Of a stretch of 64,000 bases of DNA, positions 21,501 to 33,338 are shown piece after piece. The translations under genes were made by a program, and so were the position numbers. How positions within the stretch are numbered: the stretch's first letter is position 1; every line of letters begins with the position of its first letter. The notes below the pieces were generated by a model, which made no database searches, had not been told where the DNA came from, and worked only from the letters and a program-made list of their open reading frames with translations. The stretch is from assembly GCA_036346405.1 (NCBI GenBank), contig CM070562.1, positions 103,626,999-103,690,998 on the forward strand, given 5' to 3'. Source of the DNA: Phyllostachys edulis (Eukaryota; Streptophyta; Magnoliopsida; Poales; Poaceae).

Positions 21501-24500
21501 GTAATGTCGGGTATGACCAATGCCATTTGGATGGAAATTGTAAAGGTAATAAATCCTAGTGTGTAGAACAAACAACATTGAAGGTGTTGCTGTTGCTGCC
21601 ATATTTAACTGCTAATATTGTCTCTATTGTTTTGATGGTACAGTGAATATATGACTTATGTTATGGAAGCTCTCGAACTAGAAGACACCATTAAAAATTA
21701 TGAACAGCGTGATGCGAATGGATGGTGAGTTCATTGATGTTTTAGTTACTGGAAATGATTTGTGCATGTTCATTGTTAATAAATTGTTATGTACATCAGG
21801 AGTATTTCAATCTTGACAAAGTTGCAGTTACAACTTTACTGAACTATCCTATGGACACCGTAATGAATCCTTTTGTCCTATTCAATTTTGTTTCCATGAT
21901 AATGTATTTTGGGGGACCCTTTTTTCGGTATTGTAATGCTGAACAATGTTACAGCAACTTGGTAATTTTGTTAAATAAGTGATGCTAAGCGGTATGCTAT
22001 CAAGCTGAAGGAGGTTTTAATGGGCTGGTCAAGAGAGAATTTGGTCTATGCCACCGATGTTTTCGGGCTTTTGGATTTTGCCTTATTGGTTTTATGCCAT
22101 CGGAATCACAAACCTCTTTGGAAAATGCCATTAGTGACGGCTTTTCTCCAAATACCAGAACTGCCCGTACCATTTTCTTCTTCCCTCTCACGTGTTCTCT
22201 CGGTGACCCATCTCTATCTTTCTCTCTCCTTTTCTATTTTGGAATTTCAACCCAATTTTTTCCCCTTATGCGGCTGCAGCAACTAATGCAATGCAATTTT
22301 TGTGAATTGGAAAGAGCGTAAGAGTCATTTTGGCTTGGTCAAAGGGTTTTGACCTTATCAAAGTGGCATTTTCCAAAGAAGTTTACAATTCTGATGATAT
22401 AAAACCAATAAGGCAAAAACCAAAAGCCACAAAACATCAGTGGCATAGACCAAATTTTCTCCATAAAAAGGTAAATTGTGTACAAACAGGACTGTTAATT
22501 CCATGAAAAATTTGGCTAGAATAGTCCATTGGTCGTAAGTCGTAACTGCATGAATGATACTGACCAAGAATACTGATTGGTGGGCTGAATTATCTCGTTG
22601 CCATAATACCATTATAGATCCTTGTGCTTGTCAACACGAGCTGTAAAATATGCTTTAGTAGTTTGCTTGAAAAATCTTGATCAATAATATATGTACTGCA
22701 ATTCTGCAAACTGGTTATGCTCGTCTGAAATCCTTTGAGATCCAACCACAAGCGGTATCGATTTAATTTCCCTTTTTTTTTTTAATAAACAGGAAGTATG
22801 TATCCAGTTTTAGGGAATGTCGATCAGGCACACTGGGATCCCTTTTGGACACTATGGGTATTTCTTCTTACCTATACGAGCTATTTTTATTGGTTTTCTT
22901 CTTGTGTATTTACTAGTCAAAATGCATTACTGTGTACTTCTGGATGAAATCAAAATTAGAACATTTGACAGTGCAGAGATTCTTAGTAAGTTCGAGTTAA
23001 TGCCTATGGCTGGTCAATAATTGATGGAACTGACTCAGTGATATTTTCCTGGATTATCAGAGTTCATTTGGCGCTGTATACTGAGAAAGCAGCTTCAGAA
23101 AGCATTTGCTGTTATTCTTGGCTGCATGTCGGCTGCCATACTGTTGGCCGAATCCACTTTGCTGCCAAGTGGTGTTGATTTATCTCTATTTTCCATTCTT
23201 ATAAAGTCTGTAGGAAAGCAAGAGGTTTTAGTCCAGGTAAGAAATTGGGTGCTTCATGTAAATACTTAAAAGTGCATCTCTACCTTGCGTCCAAATTATA
23301 GGGAAGTTCTGTTACTTTTGGCACTGACTGCTTTTTGCAATGGTTGATATATTGTGTTATTAGTGACAGGTTAGATAATTTGTTCGCATAGGCCACACCG
23401 ATCCTGTGCATTTGTCATTTATTGGTTATTTAAACACATGTATGCTGATATAAGTGAATATAGTTAGTTACCAGGTGACTCAGTATACAAAACGCATGCT
23501 ACCCCTTTCACTTTGTTGTCATTAGTTATATTTTATATAGGATAACCTTTTCTTCTTAAATGGACTGCCCCTATCCTGTCATCTGGTTGTACATTCATTG
23601 TGTAACATCAACCTTGCTCTGCATGATTTACAAATTTTCTATTTGTTTACAGGTTGCTGCATTTGTCCCTTTGATGTATATGTGCATTTGCACATATTAT
23701 TCACTATTTAAGATTGGGATGTTAATGTTTTATTATCTGACTCCAAGACAAACCAGTTCCGTCAGCTTGCTTATGATCTGCTCGTAAGTTTTCAGTGTTT
23801 TACTTTTTGACACTTGGTGTGCTTCTATTCCGAAGCTGTTCAACTCATTCTAGGATGTGCATCAAATGCTATTTTGCAGAATGGTTGCAAGATATGCACC
23901 TCCTATTTCTTATAACTTCCTGAATCTGATTCGCCTTGGTGGAAATGCTAAAACTACTTTTGAGAAGGTAATAGTTGTGACAGTTCTGCTATATCATTTA
24001 TGGCATATACTTTTGTTATGTGAAGGCGATAATAGTTAAGATTTGAAAAGGAAATGTTCCACAGCTCCTCTCTTTTATTACTGTGCTCACTGTTTATCAG
24101 ATAAATAACTCCTATGTTACCGTTGTAGAGAATGGGGAACATTGATGACGCAGTTCCTTTCTTTGGAAGAGGCTTCAACAGGATCTATCCACTCATTATG
24201 GTTGTTTATACGCTACTGGTTGCTAGTAACTTCTTTGGCCGTGTGATTGACTTTTTTGGAAGCTGGAAAAGGTTCAAGTTCCAGCGTGAAGAAGAGGATA
24301 TGGATGGTTTTGATCCATCTGGAATGATTATTCTGCAAAAAGGTAAGGACTGCATATATTTGTCTGTGGGGCATTGGGGATATCCTTTCATTCTCTTAAG
24401 GATATCCTTGCCCTTTTTCTTCTTTACTGCTTGTCCCTTCAGTTTCCACAGGGGTATCAGGTTTTTCTTGTTTTCTTCTGCAAATGAAAGCTTATATGGC

Positions 24501-25465
24501 ACTGTGTCGAATAAACAGGGTCCTTAATCTAGATTGTTGGGGGCTTCTGGCTTTAATTGGAATCAATGATTTATCTGATCATTATCATCAAACTTTTTGT
24601 ATCACCACTCTAAATTGTGGTGCAAATACTGCCTTTGGTTCTTCGAAAGACTGGTCTGCCTAAGTAAATTTTGTACTCTTTTTTCTGCAGAGAGATCTTG
24701 GATTGAACAAGGATGTAAAGTTGGCGAGCAGGTTATTCCATTGGCAAGAAATTTCAATGGCGCGAACACAGATATTGAATCTGGGAAGGTACCATTGGTG
24801 CGTAGCATGCTTACTCCATTTTTCATTAGCTTTAATAAATTATTTGTCTGTGTACTCTTTTCCAGGTTTCTATTGTCTTCGGCTGAATTTTATCTCCCTT
24901 TGTTGTTACTAACTGGTATTCCTCATTTCATCCTTTTCCATTCCTTATCGTGTGTCATACACAGGTTGAAAATACAGTGGAGATGAAAGGAGGAGCAACT
25001 TCTTCCAGAGTCGATGGAAGAGATGGTCAATCGAAATATGCTAACAACAGGGAAACTATTTCTAACAAGTATTCATCTATTAGAGAACAGAGTCGGCAGG
25101 CAGTGAAGCCAGTGAAGAAGGAAATTTCATCAACATCTGTATCTTTGCTTGAAGTAGGAAATTCTGAACAGCGGTCCAATACTGGTTTACCACCTGGTTC
25201 TTCTGCTGGAATTTCCCAAACATGGGCTTCAATGAAGATTGGTTTTCAGAACTTCAAAGCGAATATGGGTTCCAAGAAGTTTATTCCTTTGCGCCAAGAT
25301 CCAGGATTTGCTCCACACACAAATGCCTCTTCGCCTGAATCTCTTGATGAAATCTTCCAAAGGTTAAAACGACGCCCTGCAGATATGCCCGTGGATTACC
25401 TTGATGATGATGATGATGACAACACTGGAGACATGGATCCTACATTTCCAGGATCAATGAGATAG
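18520..25465 (+). CDS. LMBR1 domain-containing membrane protein (LMBD2-like/LIMR family), 14 exons, 735 aa
   Basis: A multi-pass membrane protein of the LMBR1 (lipocalin-interacting membrane receptor-like) family; its plant function is poorly known. Exons read: 18520-18687, 19753-19829, 20308-20466, 20843-21056, 21133-21219, 21308-21447, 21644-21724, 22793-22857, 23061-23236, 23653-23783, 23880-23967, 24129-24342, 24691-24797, 24965-25465. All introns are GT-AG and the phases join cleanly to 2208 bp, matching the usual length of plant homologues (about 730 aa). The N-terminus MWVFYLISLPLTLGMV is a membrane segment, followed by IILVPADIWT and the second segment. A charged loop includes MSKRDLLRPYM and RRQLRRAHEEYY. 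Then come RKQLQKAFAVILG, AESTLLPSGVDLSLFS and LIRLGGN, all family hallmarks. The C-terminal tail is hydrophilic with an acidic DDDDDD-type run near the end. Exon 13 could instead end at 24788 (GT also present), three residues shorter. Confidence 0.95.
22035..22459. mobile_element. Foldback/MITE-like element with 96-bp inverted repeats inside intron 7 of the LMBR1-domain gene
   Basis: The arm at 22035-22130 (starting GAGAATTTGGTCTATGCCAC, ending GGAAAATGCCA) is the reverse complement of 22364-22459, with roughly 80-85 percent identity and no gaps over 96 bp. A central region of about 233 bp is unrelated and pyrimidine-rich. The intron is 21725-22792 and is spliced out cleanly in the gene model. 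A target-site duplication was not found with certainty, so the superfamily is open (long inverted repeats fit Mutator-like or foldback elements). Confidence 0.85.
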
Positions 25466-26240
25466 GTTGTCATTCTTTTAGAAGTTAGGATATGCAAACT
25501 CAAGAATTAAAAGATTTGGTAGCATTAGATGCAGAACAGAAGATACAGGATGTATAGATTAGATGAGGGTTTTGATGTGCTTCGTGGAAGCTCAAGACGC
25601 CTGCCCATCTGGAAAGCTGCAAACATGAAAGCATGACATGATGACAGGCCCTGCAGAAAGGACACAGGATTCTCCCAACAAGAGATCATGGGAGTGCGAG
25701 TTTTCTGCTTTACACATGCTATGCAGGTAATAGTTGTTGGCATGTTTTTTTTTCTTGTTGAAATGTTAAATCTGTATTGGAGTGGATATAACCGATTCAT
25801 ACTCGGAACCGACGAGTGTTAACTGTAAAGGTATGCATACGATACTATGACGTGACGGGTAACGTGTCTTGAAAAAATGTGACAAATCTAATGTATTAAT
25901 TGAAAAAAAGGTGCACAAATGTTTTTGTGCCGCGGAATATATCTGATATTCTTTTTTTTGCGAGGTAAAATATATCTGATATTCTGATTTGTATTATTTG
26001 TCGGTAAACTTCACCGGTGCATGTTCTGTTACGCTGACCGCAGATATGCTGATTTTACTGTAGTTCTTTTATGTTTGGTAATCGCATCTCACAGGCACAA
26101 AAAAAGGTACCGCAGACTTAAAATAAGAGAAGTAAAACCACTTCATAGTGACACAATTACACATACAAGAAAGAAGAAAGGATTAATTTGATAGTAACAT
26201 TGCGTTGATGTGTAAATTGAAAAATAACATTCAATGTGTA
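25466..26240. other. 3' flank of the LMBR1-domain gene
   Basis: Probable 3' untranslated region from 25466 to roughly 25790, with AT-rich DNA beyond. No further gene was seen. Confidence 0.4.
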
Positions 26241-26324
26241 AATTGGAAAATAACATTCAATGTGAGGATGATAGGTGGGCCATGAGGCCATATGTCATCC
26301 TCGTACAGATGTTATTTTCCAATT
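26241..26324. repeat. Short hairpin-forming inverted repeat (84 bp)
   Basis: AATTGGAAAATAACAT (26241-26256) and its exact reverse complement ATGTTATTTTCCAATT (26309-26324) flank a centre in which GAGGATGA (left) and TCATCCTC (right) also pair. The arms are about 32 bp with a mismatched patch, and the loop is about 20 bp. A direct copy of the outer word (AAAATAACATTCAATGTGTAAATTG) lies just left of it. Confidence 0.85.
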
Positions 26325-26836
26325 CGTGATTTTTGAGTGATGTTAAGAAATGAAGAAACATTTCTATTTGATGCAAGTCTAACTTGAATTTAGGGCCTGG
26401 CATGCAGTTATTTCTCGTTAAACGCATCAATTCCCTAGGGAATTTTGGAATTCTGGCATTTCAAATAGGACCTTACACTATACCTCTTTTTATCTGGTAT
26501 ATTTGTTTGACCGCCGTGTACAACAGTCATCTGAAATGGTATAGTACCACAGTCGTACAGCCAGATTATCAGAAAAACTTTTTGTCATAAACTGAAGCAA
26601 TAGCTAACCAAAGAATATCGTGCAAGTAAGTGATTCCTTGAAATTTGTACAAAACATTGATATTAGCTAGGCTGGCTGTCCCTTCGACATCCAGAGTCCA
26701 GACCAAAACCAACAACGAAATGAACCAAAAAATACCACACAGAAACTAGATCGAACAAGCAAGAGGTCAAGAACAAACAACATAGACACATTAATCTGCA
26801 TCGCTGCATGCCTGCATGTATGTCTGCATGGCGTGA

Positions 26837-27322
26837 TCAGAATAGGATCCACTTGGCCGCGGTGCTCCTCTCCGCCTCGAGCGTCTTGGAGTGCGTCAAC
26901 GTGCACCCGTCTTTCTTGCCTCCCCCTCCCCGAGTCGCATGCAGCAGCTTCGCCCAGAAGCTCGTCCTCCTCGCCACGCCCACCACCTCGTCGCCGTTCA
27001 CCACTACCCGCTCGTGCCTCATCAGCAGCGACAGCCTCGCGGCGCCGCCGCCGCGCCTCATCTCCTGGTAGAACGCCGCTGCCCACGGGCTGGCAGACCC
27101 CGAGGCCGACGACTCGCCGCTGGACCACTCCGTGGACGCCTCGGAGCAGGACGACGCCTCCTCCGAATCCTTGCCGCCGCGCACGACGGACGGCAGCGAC
27201 GCCGAGGGCGAGAGGTGGGACAGTCGCTCCCGCAGGCAGATCGGGCAGACCCCCGCCCCCTGCCGGTGCCGCGGGTGCCGCCGGCACCGCGCGCCGTCCG
27301 CCTTGCGCGACTTCTTGCCCAT
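26837..27322 (-). CDS. Small plant protein with an N-terminal Cys/His motif, unknown function (161 aa)
   Basis: Single-exon ORF. The start is placed at MGKKSRKADG (27322) because the two upstream in-frame Met codons (27337, 27328) only add MAYMV. Residues 13-34 form C-R-R-H-P, nine residues, C-P-I-C-L-R-E-R-L: a C-x2-H-x9-C-x2-C arrangement that could bind zinc. This N-terminus resembles the CxxHP...CxxCLRERL opening seen in several plant proteins of unknown function and in DUF740/OCTOPUS-type proteins. A serine/glutamate-rich stretch follows (about 45-80), then a basic segment with RHERVVVNGDEVV and FWAKLLH near the C-terminus, ending KWILF. GC content is high, as in many grass single-exon genes. 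The long ORFs on the opposite strand are shadows. No catalytic motif is visible; the function is unknown. Confidence 0.75.
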   Translation of the reverse strand: MGKKSRKADGARCRRHPRHRQGAGVCPICLRERLSHLSPSASLPSVVRGGKDSEEASSCSEASTEWSSGESSASGSASPWAAAFYQEMRRGGGAARLSLLMRHERVVVNGDEVVGVARRTSFWAKLLHATRGGGGKKDGCTLTHSKTLEAERSTAAKWILF

Positions 27323-28900
27323 GACCATATATGCCAATAGGATCAGAGGATATCGCTTACCAGTTCATGTAAGCAGCAGTAGATGTTGTGTGTGGGGGAA
27401 GCTGCGGAGCCAGGATTTAAGGATAGAGGGTCAAATAAGCTGTGAAGTGTACGGAATTACGGTACAAACTTATGGAAGCATGAGGGGGCCTGGCACGCGG
27501 GCGCGCACATATATACGTGGGTGGTTGGCTTGCAGCGCGCGGGGAGTTTCGCGGATGTTGCATGCGAGGTGTGGTGGGGTTGCGAGTTGCGACCCGGTTG
27601 CCGTGGCCTGGTTGGCTGTGCGCCTGTGCGCAGCTCGGCTGGGTCCGGGTTGGCGGCGTGTGCGTGTGCGTGTGCGGGCCGGGCTGTTTCTTGCAGTACT
27701 AGCCATGCACGGCTTTGCTTGTTTTTTTTTTCGCTTTTTTATCTTGTTTATCTTTTCTTTTTCTTTGTAAAGAGATCTTTTTGGAAGCCTCCGATCCGGG
27801 ATCTGGGATGACATGAGGGGATCCTTCGGTTCCACGGCAGGGAGTTTCGCTTCATTCTCGCCTTTTGTTTGGGTTGCTTTCCTTTTGACTTATTATGGGT
27901 CTGGTGGTTGTACCATGACGTTAATTGGGTGTGTTTGTGTGCTGTTACACCTGCCGGCACCAAGCCTGGAACTGTGTTGTGTGGATTAGCTAGGTGATGG
28001 AGACGGAGTTACAGAGCGCTGGAGAAACAAAGGAGATAAACTGTTAATAAACCTTTAATAAGCGTTTGAAGATTGAGACAAAGGGGCTAATTGAACCTTC
28101 TTATTGGGATCATTAGCCCTAACTACAAACCAGTTTGTACACTTTGTAAGTTTACATAACTTTGCTCATCTTTGGTCCTAATAAGTAATAAGTGGTATTA
28201 GAGCTACTTATGTGGTACCGCAAAAAGATCAAAGCGAACTAGGCATTTGCCTCTGGATAAAGTTGCAACATTGGCAAGCAGCTTTTGGAAAAGAAAGAAA
28301 AGAGAAGAGAAGCTGAAGCCTAAAAAATCCATATAAATCTCGCTTTTGGTGGAAAGGTACAAACGCAGATGGTACAAAAGGGTCATTGTATACAGAACAC
28401 AAGCTAAGCTATCAAGAGGGGACGTCGGGGTCTCAGGGACAGCGAAGCGGTCGCGAAGCAGCCGCGAAAACGGCGAATTTTTTTCGATCTGATTAATCTG
28501 CTCACGTGCGGGGGCCCTGTCCCTGAACCCTGATGTTTTCTGTAGAATTGGTCTTCTGCTATGGACTGAACGTACGATTGACAGTTTCCTGGTTCCGTTC
28601 TGCCATAGACCAAAGTCCGATAGTCGCGCCGTTAGTCTAAATTCTAAAGAAACGCGAGATCGAAGTTTGTGCTTTTAATCGTGTGAGAAATTTGTGGTGT
28701 TATGAAACTTCCTGACAAGAACATACGTGCTTGCACTTTGCACACATACACGAGGCACGACGCCATGTTTGCTACGGTTTCCATAGAACTATTTTTCTAG
28801 CTCCCAAGTACAAGTTTTGCACCTGAACTGGTTAAAGCGAACGATTTTTGCCGTGCGCTATATTATTAACAAGCTACAAGTTAAGGTTTTAAAAAATATA
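27323..28900. other. Intergenic DNA upstream of the Cys/His-motif gene
   Basis: No gene was recognised. A TATATA run at about 27508-27514, some 190 bp upstream of the minus-strand ATG, could serve as the TATA element of that gene, but this is weak. A GT/GC-rich stretch (27480-27700) and a T-rich tract (27720-27770) follow. Confidence 0.35.
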
Positions 28901-30120
28901 TTTGTTTTGGGCAATCTTATGGGCCAGACGTCCGATGCGAGCAAAATGCTCGGACGGTCCATCCAATATTTAAAAAAAAAGGATTTAGAAGCAACAAAAT
29001 CATATCTGAGCCCCCCTCTCTCCATCTCTCTCGCCTCCTCTTTGCTAATTTCTCTCCCTCAATCCTCTCTCCACGGATGGCCATGACCGGTCGGAGTTCG
29101 CGCACTCCACCTTGCTCCTCCCTCCTCATCCTCTCTCACTGAACTCGGTTATATATGACCGAAGCCCCACGCGAAGGCCTCCCCTCCTGAGGGCGCCATA
29201 GCTCATGCTCGCAAGCACCGCCATGGGCAGCCGAGCTCCATTGCGGCGGGGTGCAGCCTCCATGAGCACCGCAACCGTGTGTGATGAAGAAGCATGGCCA
29301 GGCTGTGTGTCGTGACCCTATCGATACATGAAATGTTGCAATAGGTGTTTCCAAATGTTTTTTCTATTTATTTTGACTGTTGCATCTGAGATTTTGATAT
29401 GTTCTATCCTCTTCTTTAAAATGTTGCATCTGGAATTTTGAGATGTTGCATCCTTCTCATCAGCTCCTAAGCTCGAACGTGGCTTTCGCTAGCACTCGTG
29501 GTGTCCTGTGCTCCACCGTCGGGAGCGACCTTCGTGAACGCCACCCGAGCTCCACTGAGGGCGTAGCCTCCCGAGTGGTGCGGTGGGTAAACAAGATATG
29601 GCACCGTGAGATTCACCAGAAGAGCAGCTAGCTAGACCCAACTCCACCAGATCTAGGCTCGTGACGATAAGGCATTAAGCCAACGCCTCCCTGCCCCTGC
29701 TCTCGTGAACCCAACTACTTGTCACCATCTACACATGCTCTTCTAGTAGGTTATTGCATGTATTCCTTAAATTTGTTGCAACCCTTTTCTCCATCTGTTG
29801 CAGGGTTTATTCCATCTTGTTGCGTATGGTTTTAGGTTTGTTGCTTATTTGTTTGCAAAATGTTGCAGCTTTTATCTTTAATGTTGCATCCTTTGTAATG
29901 TCCTATTTAGATTTTTCTTGAGTTAGTTTGAAACCCAATACAAACAAGTCTTATTTGTTGCGATCATTGAAGTTACTTATGGTACGTCTGAGTGCTGGTT
30001 GCTCCAATTTGTTTTTTTAGTAGCACACATCACTCATCAGTCGAACTCAAACATTAGAGGTGAACCTGAGAAATCCACGAGCGCACGCGGTCGGCACCAA
30101 TCGACGCCAATTTTGGCTAC
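28901..30120. repeat. Probable degenerate DNA-transposon remnant with repeated TGTTGCA words
   Basis: TGTTGCA(T/G)C-type words recur at about 29378, 29421, 29443, 29780, 29800, 29860 and 29882. They are separated by gene-like GC-rich stretches (for example 29160-29290 and 29460-29600). This word pattern is common in non-autonomous DNA elements of grasses. No terminal inverted repeat or target duplication could be fixed, and no intact ORF was found. Confidence 0.35.
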
Positions 30121-31300
30121 CTGTGCGATGGATTCCGTAAGAACAAGGTGATTTTTTTACGCGGTGGCCGGCTGGCCGCGCAGGCGCAGGCGCAGGCACG
30201 GCGCGTGCGACCTTAATTCGCGCGGACCGCGGTCGTCCTTGCGCCGGGCCCGAGAAGCACCAGCGCGCGGCACGGAGGCTGCCTGCCTGGCATCGGAGGC
30301 GGCGGGCGTACGACGTCGCGTAATTGCGTGCTCCGTTGTACTTGCCTCGTCGGTCGTGACTTGGGCGTACGTACGGGCCAATAATCTAAGCAAGCAACGT
30401 GACAGTTCCCGTTTTTCTTAATGTTCGCTTCTCGACGACATTCCGCGTCGGTGCCGCCGTGGCGGGGCGTTCCGATTTGGCACCGCGCGCCTAGGAACCT
30501 CACGCGTCACCAACTGGAACTAGAATCGAATCGTTCACGGAGGCACGCAATAATGTGAATGACTAACACAACCATGCTGCTAGTGTTCAAATACTCCTGT
30601 AACAGTAACACCGACAAAGCAATCAGATTCGATCTCTACGTGGTATTAGTAGGTGGTGCCGTACCGCAACCGAACCTCAAAAAAGAGTAATACATATCAA
30701 CAAACGAGATTCTAAAACTTATAATAAATATCAATTTTCTTTCACACACATATAAATTAACCTTGCCTATTGTGTTATCTACTACTACCCGGAAATTAAA
30801 ATTTTGAGCTTATAGATTATTTACCTTTAAAAGTTGAAGTTGATGTCAACTTCCCTTCACGACGTGCTGCCTGTTTCCAGCCATTGCCGGCTGACAAGGA
30901 AGAGGGCTACGCATTGACAACTACCTTCTTCCACCCTGAATCCAAGCCATGACTTAGTTATCACGGCCATTGGTCTCTGCAGTCCTCACCAGGTACATTG
31001 CGACGAGGAGGTGGGAGGCTAGGGGAGGAGACGGTGGTGATGCTTGTTCGGTCGGCGCAGAGCAGGAGGCGGCGGCGGCGATGGCGCAGGGGAGGATTAG
31101 GATGAAAAGGACACGGTGCGGTGAACTCGAAACGGCGGTGCGACAAGGGAAGGACACCTTTATCTCTGTCTCTTCTTCGTGCGCCGTCGCTGTCACCCCT
31201 CCCTTCCCTGGCGTCGTCGCTTCTCCTCCAAGGTACCGCTTCCTCCTTTCCTCCCTTCCCCCCTTCCTTCCCAGTGCCTTCTCCCGTCCCTGACGCCACC
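30121..31300. other. Intergenic, partly GC-rich, no gene recognised
   Basis: GC-rich around 30160-30330 and 30960-31300, AT-rich between. The ORFs here are arginine/alanine- or serine/proline-rich in all frames and show no domain. Treated as non-coding. Confidence 0.4.
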
Positions 31301-31304
31301 TCTC

Positions 31305-32000
31305 CTCCCCTCTACCGCCTCCTGTCGCCGGCGCCACCTCCCTACACCGCCACCTCCTACGTTGTCGGGTCCCCTTATTTTCATGCACGCCACTATTGCA
31401 ACCCGCGGACTAAGTGCCGGAGGAGGTCGGGATCTTTGAGGCACGAAGCGAATGTCAGATAGATGCAGGTGGTGAGTCGCGGCGTGAGACAAGAAGGATT
31501 GGTATGGCAACGAATTTCGGTGTGTGCATGCGAAGAAGTGGGGTGGCGACGGTTTGGGTGGTTGCAGAAGACGATTCACGGGGGAGTGGGGTGGCGAGGC
31601 GATACCTTGTCCCTGTCAGGTTGGATCCACATATTGGTGTGCCTCGATGAAATGACATCGTCTCCTCCTATCGCCGGCGCTACCTCCCCGCACTGCCACC
31701 TCCTACGTTGTCGGATCCCCTCATCTTCATGCACGTCGCCGTTGCAACCCGCGGACTGAGTGCTACATGGGGTCAGGATCTCTGAAGCACAAAGCGAATG
31801 TTAGGCGGACGTAGGTGACGAGTCGTGGCGCAAGACAGGAAGGATTCATACGACAACAAATTTCGGTGTGTGCACGTGAAGAAGTGGGACGGCAACGGTT
31901 TGGGTGGTTACAGAAGACGAGTCACGGGGGTATGACGGGGTGAGATCTTTTCCCTATCAAATTGGGTCTATATTTTGAAAAATCTCGATGAGGAATTTAG
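31305..32000. repeat. Diverged 346-bp direct duplication
   Basis: The block from about 31305 (core TCGCCGGCGC at 31325) is repeated from about 31651 (core at 31671). Shared landmarks in order are CCACCTCCTACGTTGTCGG, GTTGCAACCCGCGGACT, AATTTCGGTGTGTGCA and CGGTTTGGGTGGTT, all at an offset of about 346 bp. Copies differ by scattered substitutions and small indels, and no frame is conserved between them. Confidence 0.88.
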
Positions 32001-32562
32001 AAGAGATAAGAGAGATCAACTATATACATAGAAGAAATGACATGGTTTCGTTGTACAGAGATAAACTCCTTTTATTAGTCAAGATGTGCAGATGTAACTT
32101 GACAGGCAGCGCATGGGAGTTGGCGAACGGCACACATTGCTCGTTGGAGTTTTTGCCCGAGGCGCGTGCAAACTGCAGAGCAGAGTAACGACGTGACGGG
32201 GTAGCAGGACTGGCCCAGCTTGCTGTTTATTAGTACTGTATCGGTTGAGCCAAATGAATGTTGGTCAGACTAACTTGAAAAACAGCTTTCGCCTTCCAAC
32301 GAGAGAGGTTAGGGCCGAACTGAATGCGGTCGGTCTTTTTAATGGTTTGGCCCAGTCCAAAAGATGCTCGAGCTCGGCAGCATGCGTTTGTGGATGCCAT
32401 GCACTTCTTCTGTCTTTGAACATCCGGGAGCAGCAGGTATCAGTACAATACTGCGTGCTCTGAACAATTCAGAATATGACTGATGCACACGTCTCCCGTT
32501 GGTGCTATTCACGTTCTAGATTTCAAATACACTCAACAAGCACTGAAAAGCCAAATTGCGAT
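32001..32562. other. Intergenic DNA between the 346-bp duplication and the TRIM
   Basis: No gene, repeat or RNA was recognised. Confidence 0.4.
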
Positions 32563-32841
32563 TATTACGTTGCATGTGTCAACTAATTCATCTAAAAGCT
32601 TAAACTGATGAGGAAAGACGGATAATTCACTTATACTTCAATATTCCCCCTCACGTGTAGGCTCCTTCAGGCCTAAAACGTGGAATAGAAATGGACTGCA
32701 ATTATTTTCTTAATTGCACCAGCCGGGTCTTGAACTCAAAACCTCTTGGCTCTGATACCACATTGAGTTGCATGCACCAACCAATTCACCTAAAAACTTA
32801 AATTGATAAGGAAAGACGAGTAATTCACTTATACTTCAACA
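32563..32841 (-). mobile_element. Complete TRIM (terminal-repeat retrotransposon in miniature), 279 bp
   Basis: Two 81-bp direct terminal repeats (32563-32643 and 32761-32841; shared word GATAATTCACTTATACTTCAA or close to it) bracket a 117-bp interior. On the minus strand the first repeat is followed directly by TGGTATCAGAGCC (plus 32748-32760), the classical primer-binding site complementary to initiator methionine tRNA. Before the second repeat stands the purine tract CGTGAGGGGGAA (plus 32644-32655). The element is flanked by an exact 5-bp duplication, GCGAT (32558-32562 and 32842-32846). All non-coding hallmarks of an LTR retrotransposon are thus present without any ORF. Size and layout fit the very small TRIM/SMART elements reported from grasses; family identity was not checked. 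Confidence 0.92.
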
Positions 32842-33338
32842 GCGATAAGTGGAATACCAGTTATCCTTTCCAAATCGCAGTTTTAATGTCAAATATAGCT
32901 TTATTCCATCTGGAACACAGCCTAATGACAGCCCAATAGAATGCTTGCTTCACGTGCGAGGTCGTGCCTTCAACTCAATTCCCAGCTTTCCGCCAAGCAT
33001 CGTCCATTTTTTAATCAAAGATCATAAACACTTGATTAAAAACAGCATCTCCCAGTATTACAGTAGCTTCGGTCGAGCCTGGACTCTGGATTTCGCCATG
33101 GTGATTTTTTATTTTATTTTGCGCTGTTTTGTCCATCACAAGATTGCACTCGTTGCAGTACTTACTACAAGAACAGAATGTCAATGTCATGGAATGATGG
33201 AACACAAGAACAAGAAATGTCAATCTAGAATCTTTATACGAAAGAAACGAAATTTCATAAATCGAGGTTACCAGCAGACCCAACGCTACGCGGCAAAGAT
33301 GAAACAAAATTTCATGATACAGATACCTAGAGGTGCAC
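32842..33338. other. Intergenic DNA between TRIM and element B
   Basis: No recognised gene. Overlapping ORFs of 100-170 codons on both strands at 32849-33367 have no recognisable motif and run into the LTR of element B, so they are not called. Confidence 0.4.

Noticed and set aside
26667..27340. Long ORFs opposite and out of frame to the Cys/His-motif gene
   Set aside because: Shadow frames of a GC-rich exon; compositionally biased and without motifs.
27132..27770. 212-codon plus-strand ORF
   Set aside because: Its first part is antisense to the Cys/His-motif gene and the rest is GT-rich intergenic DNA; no motif.
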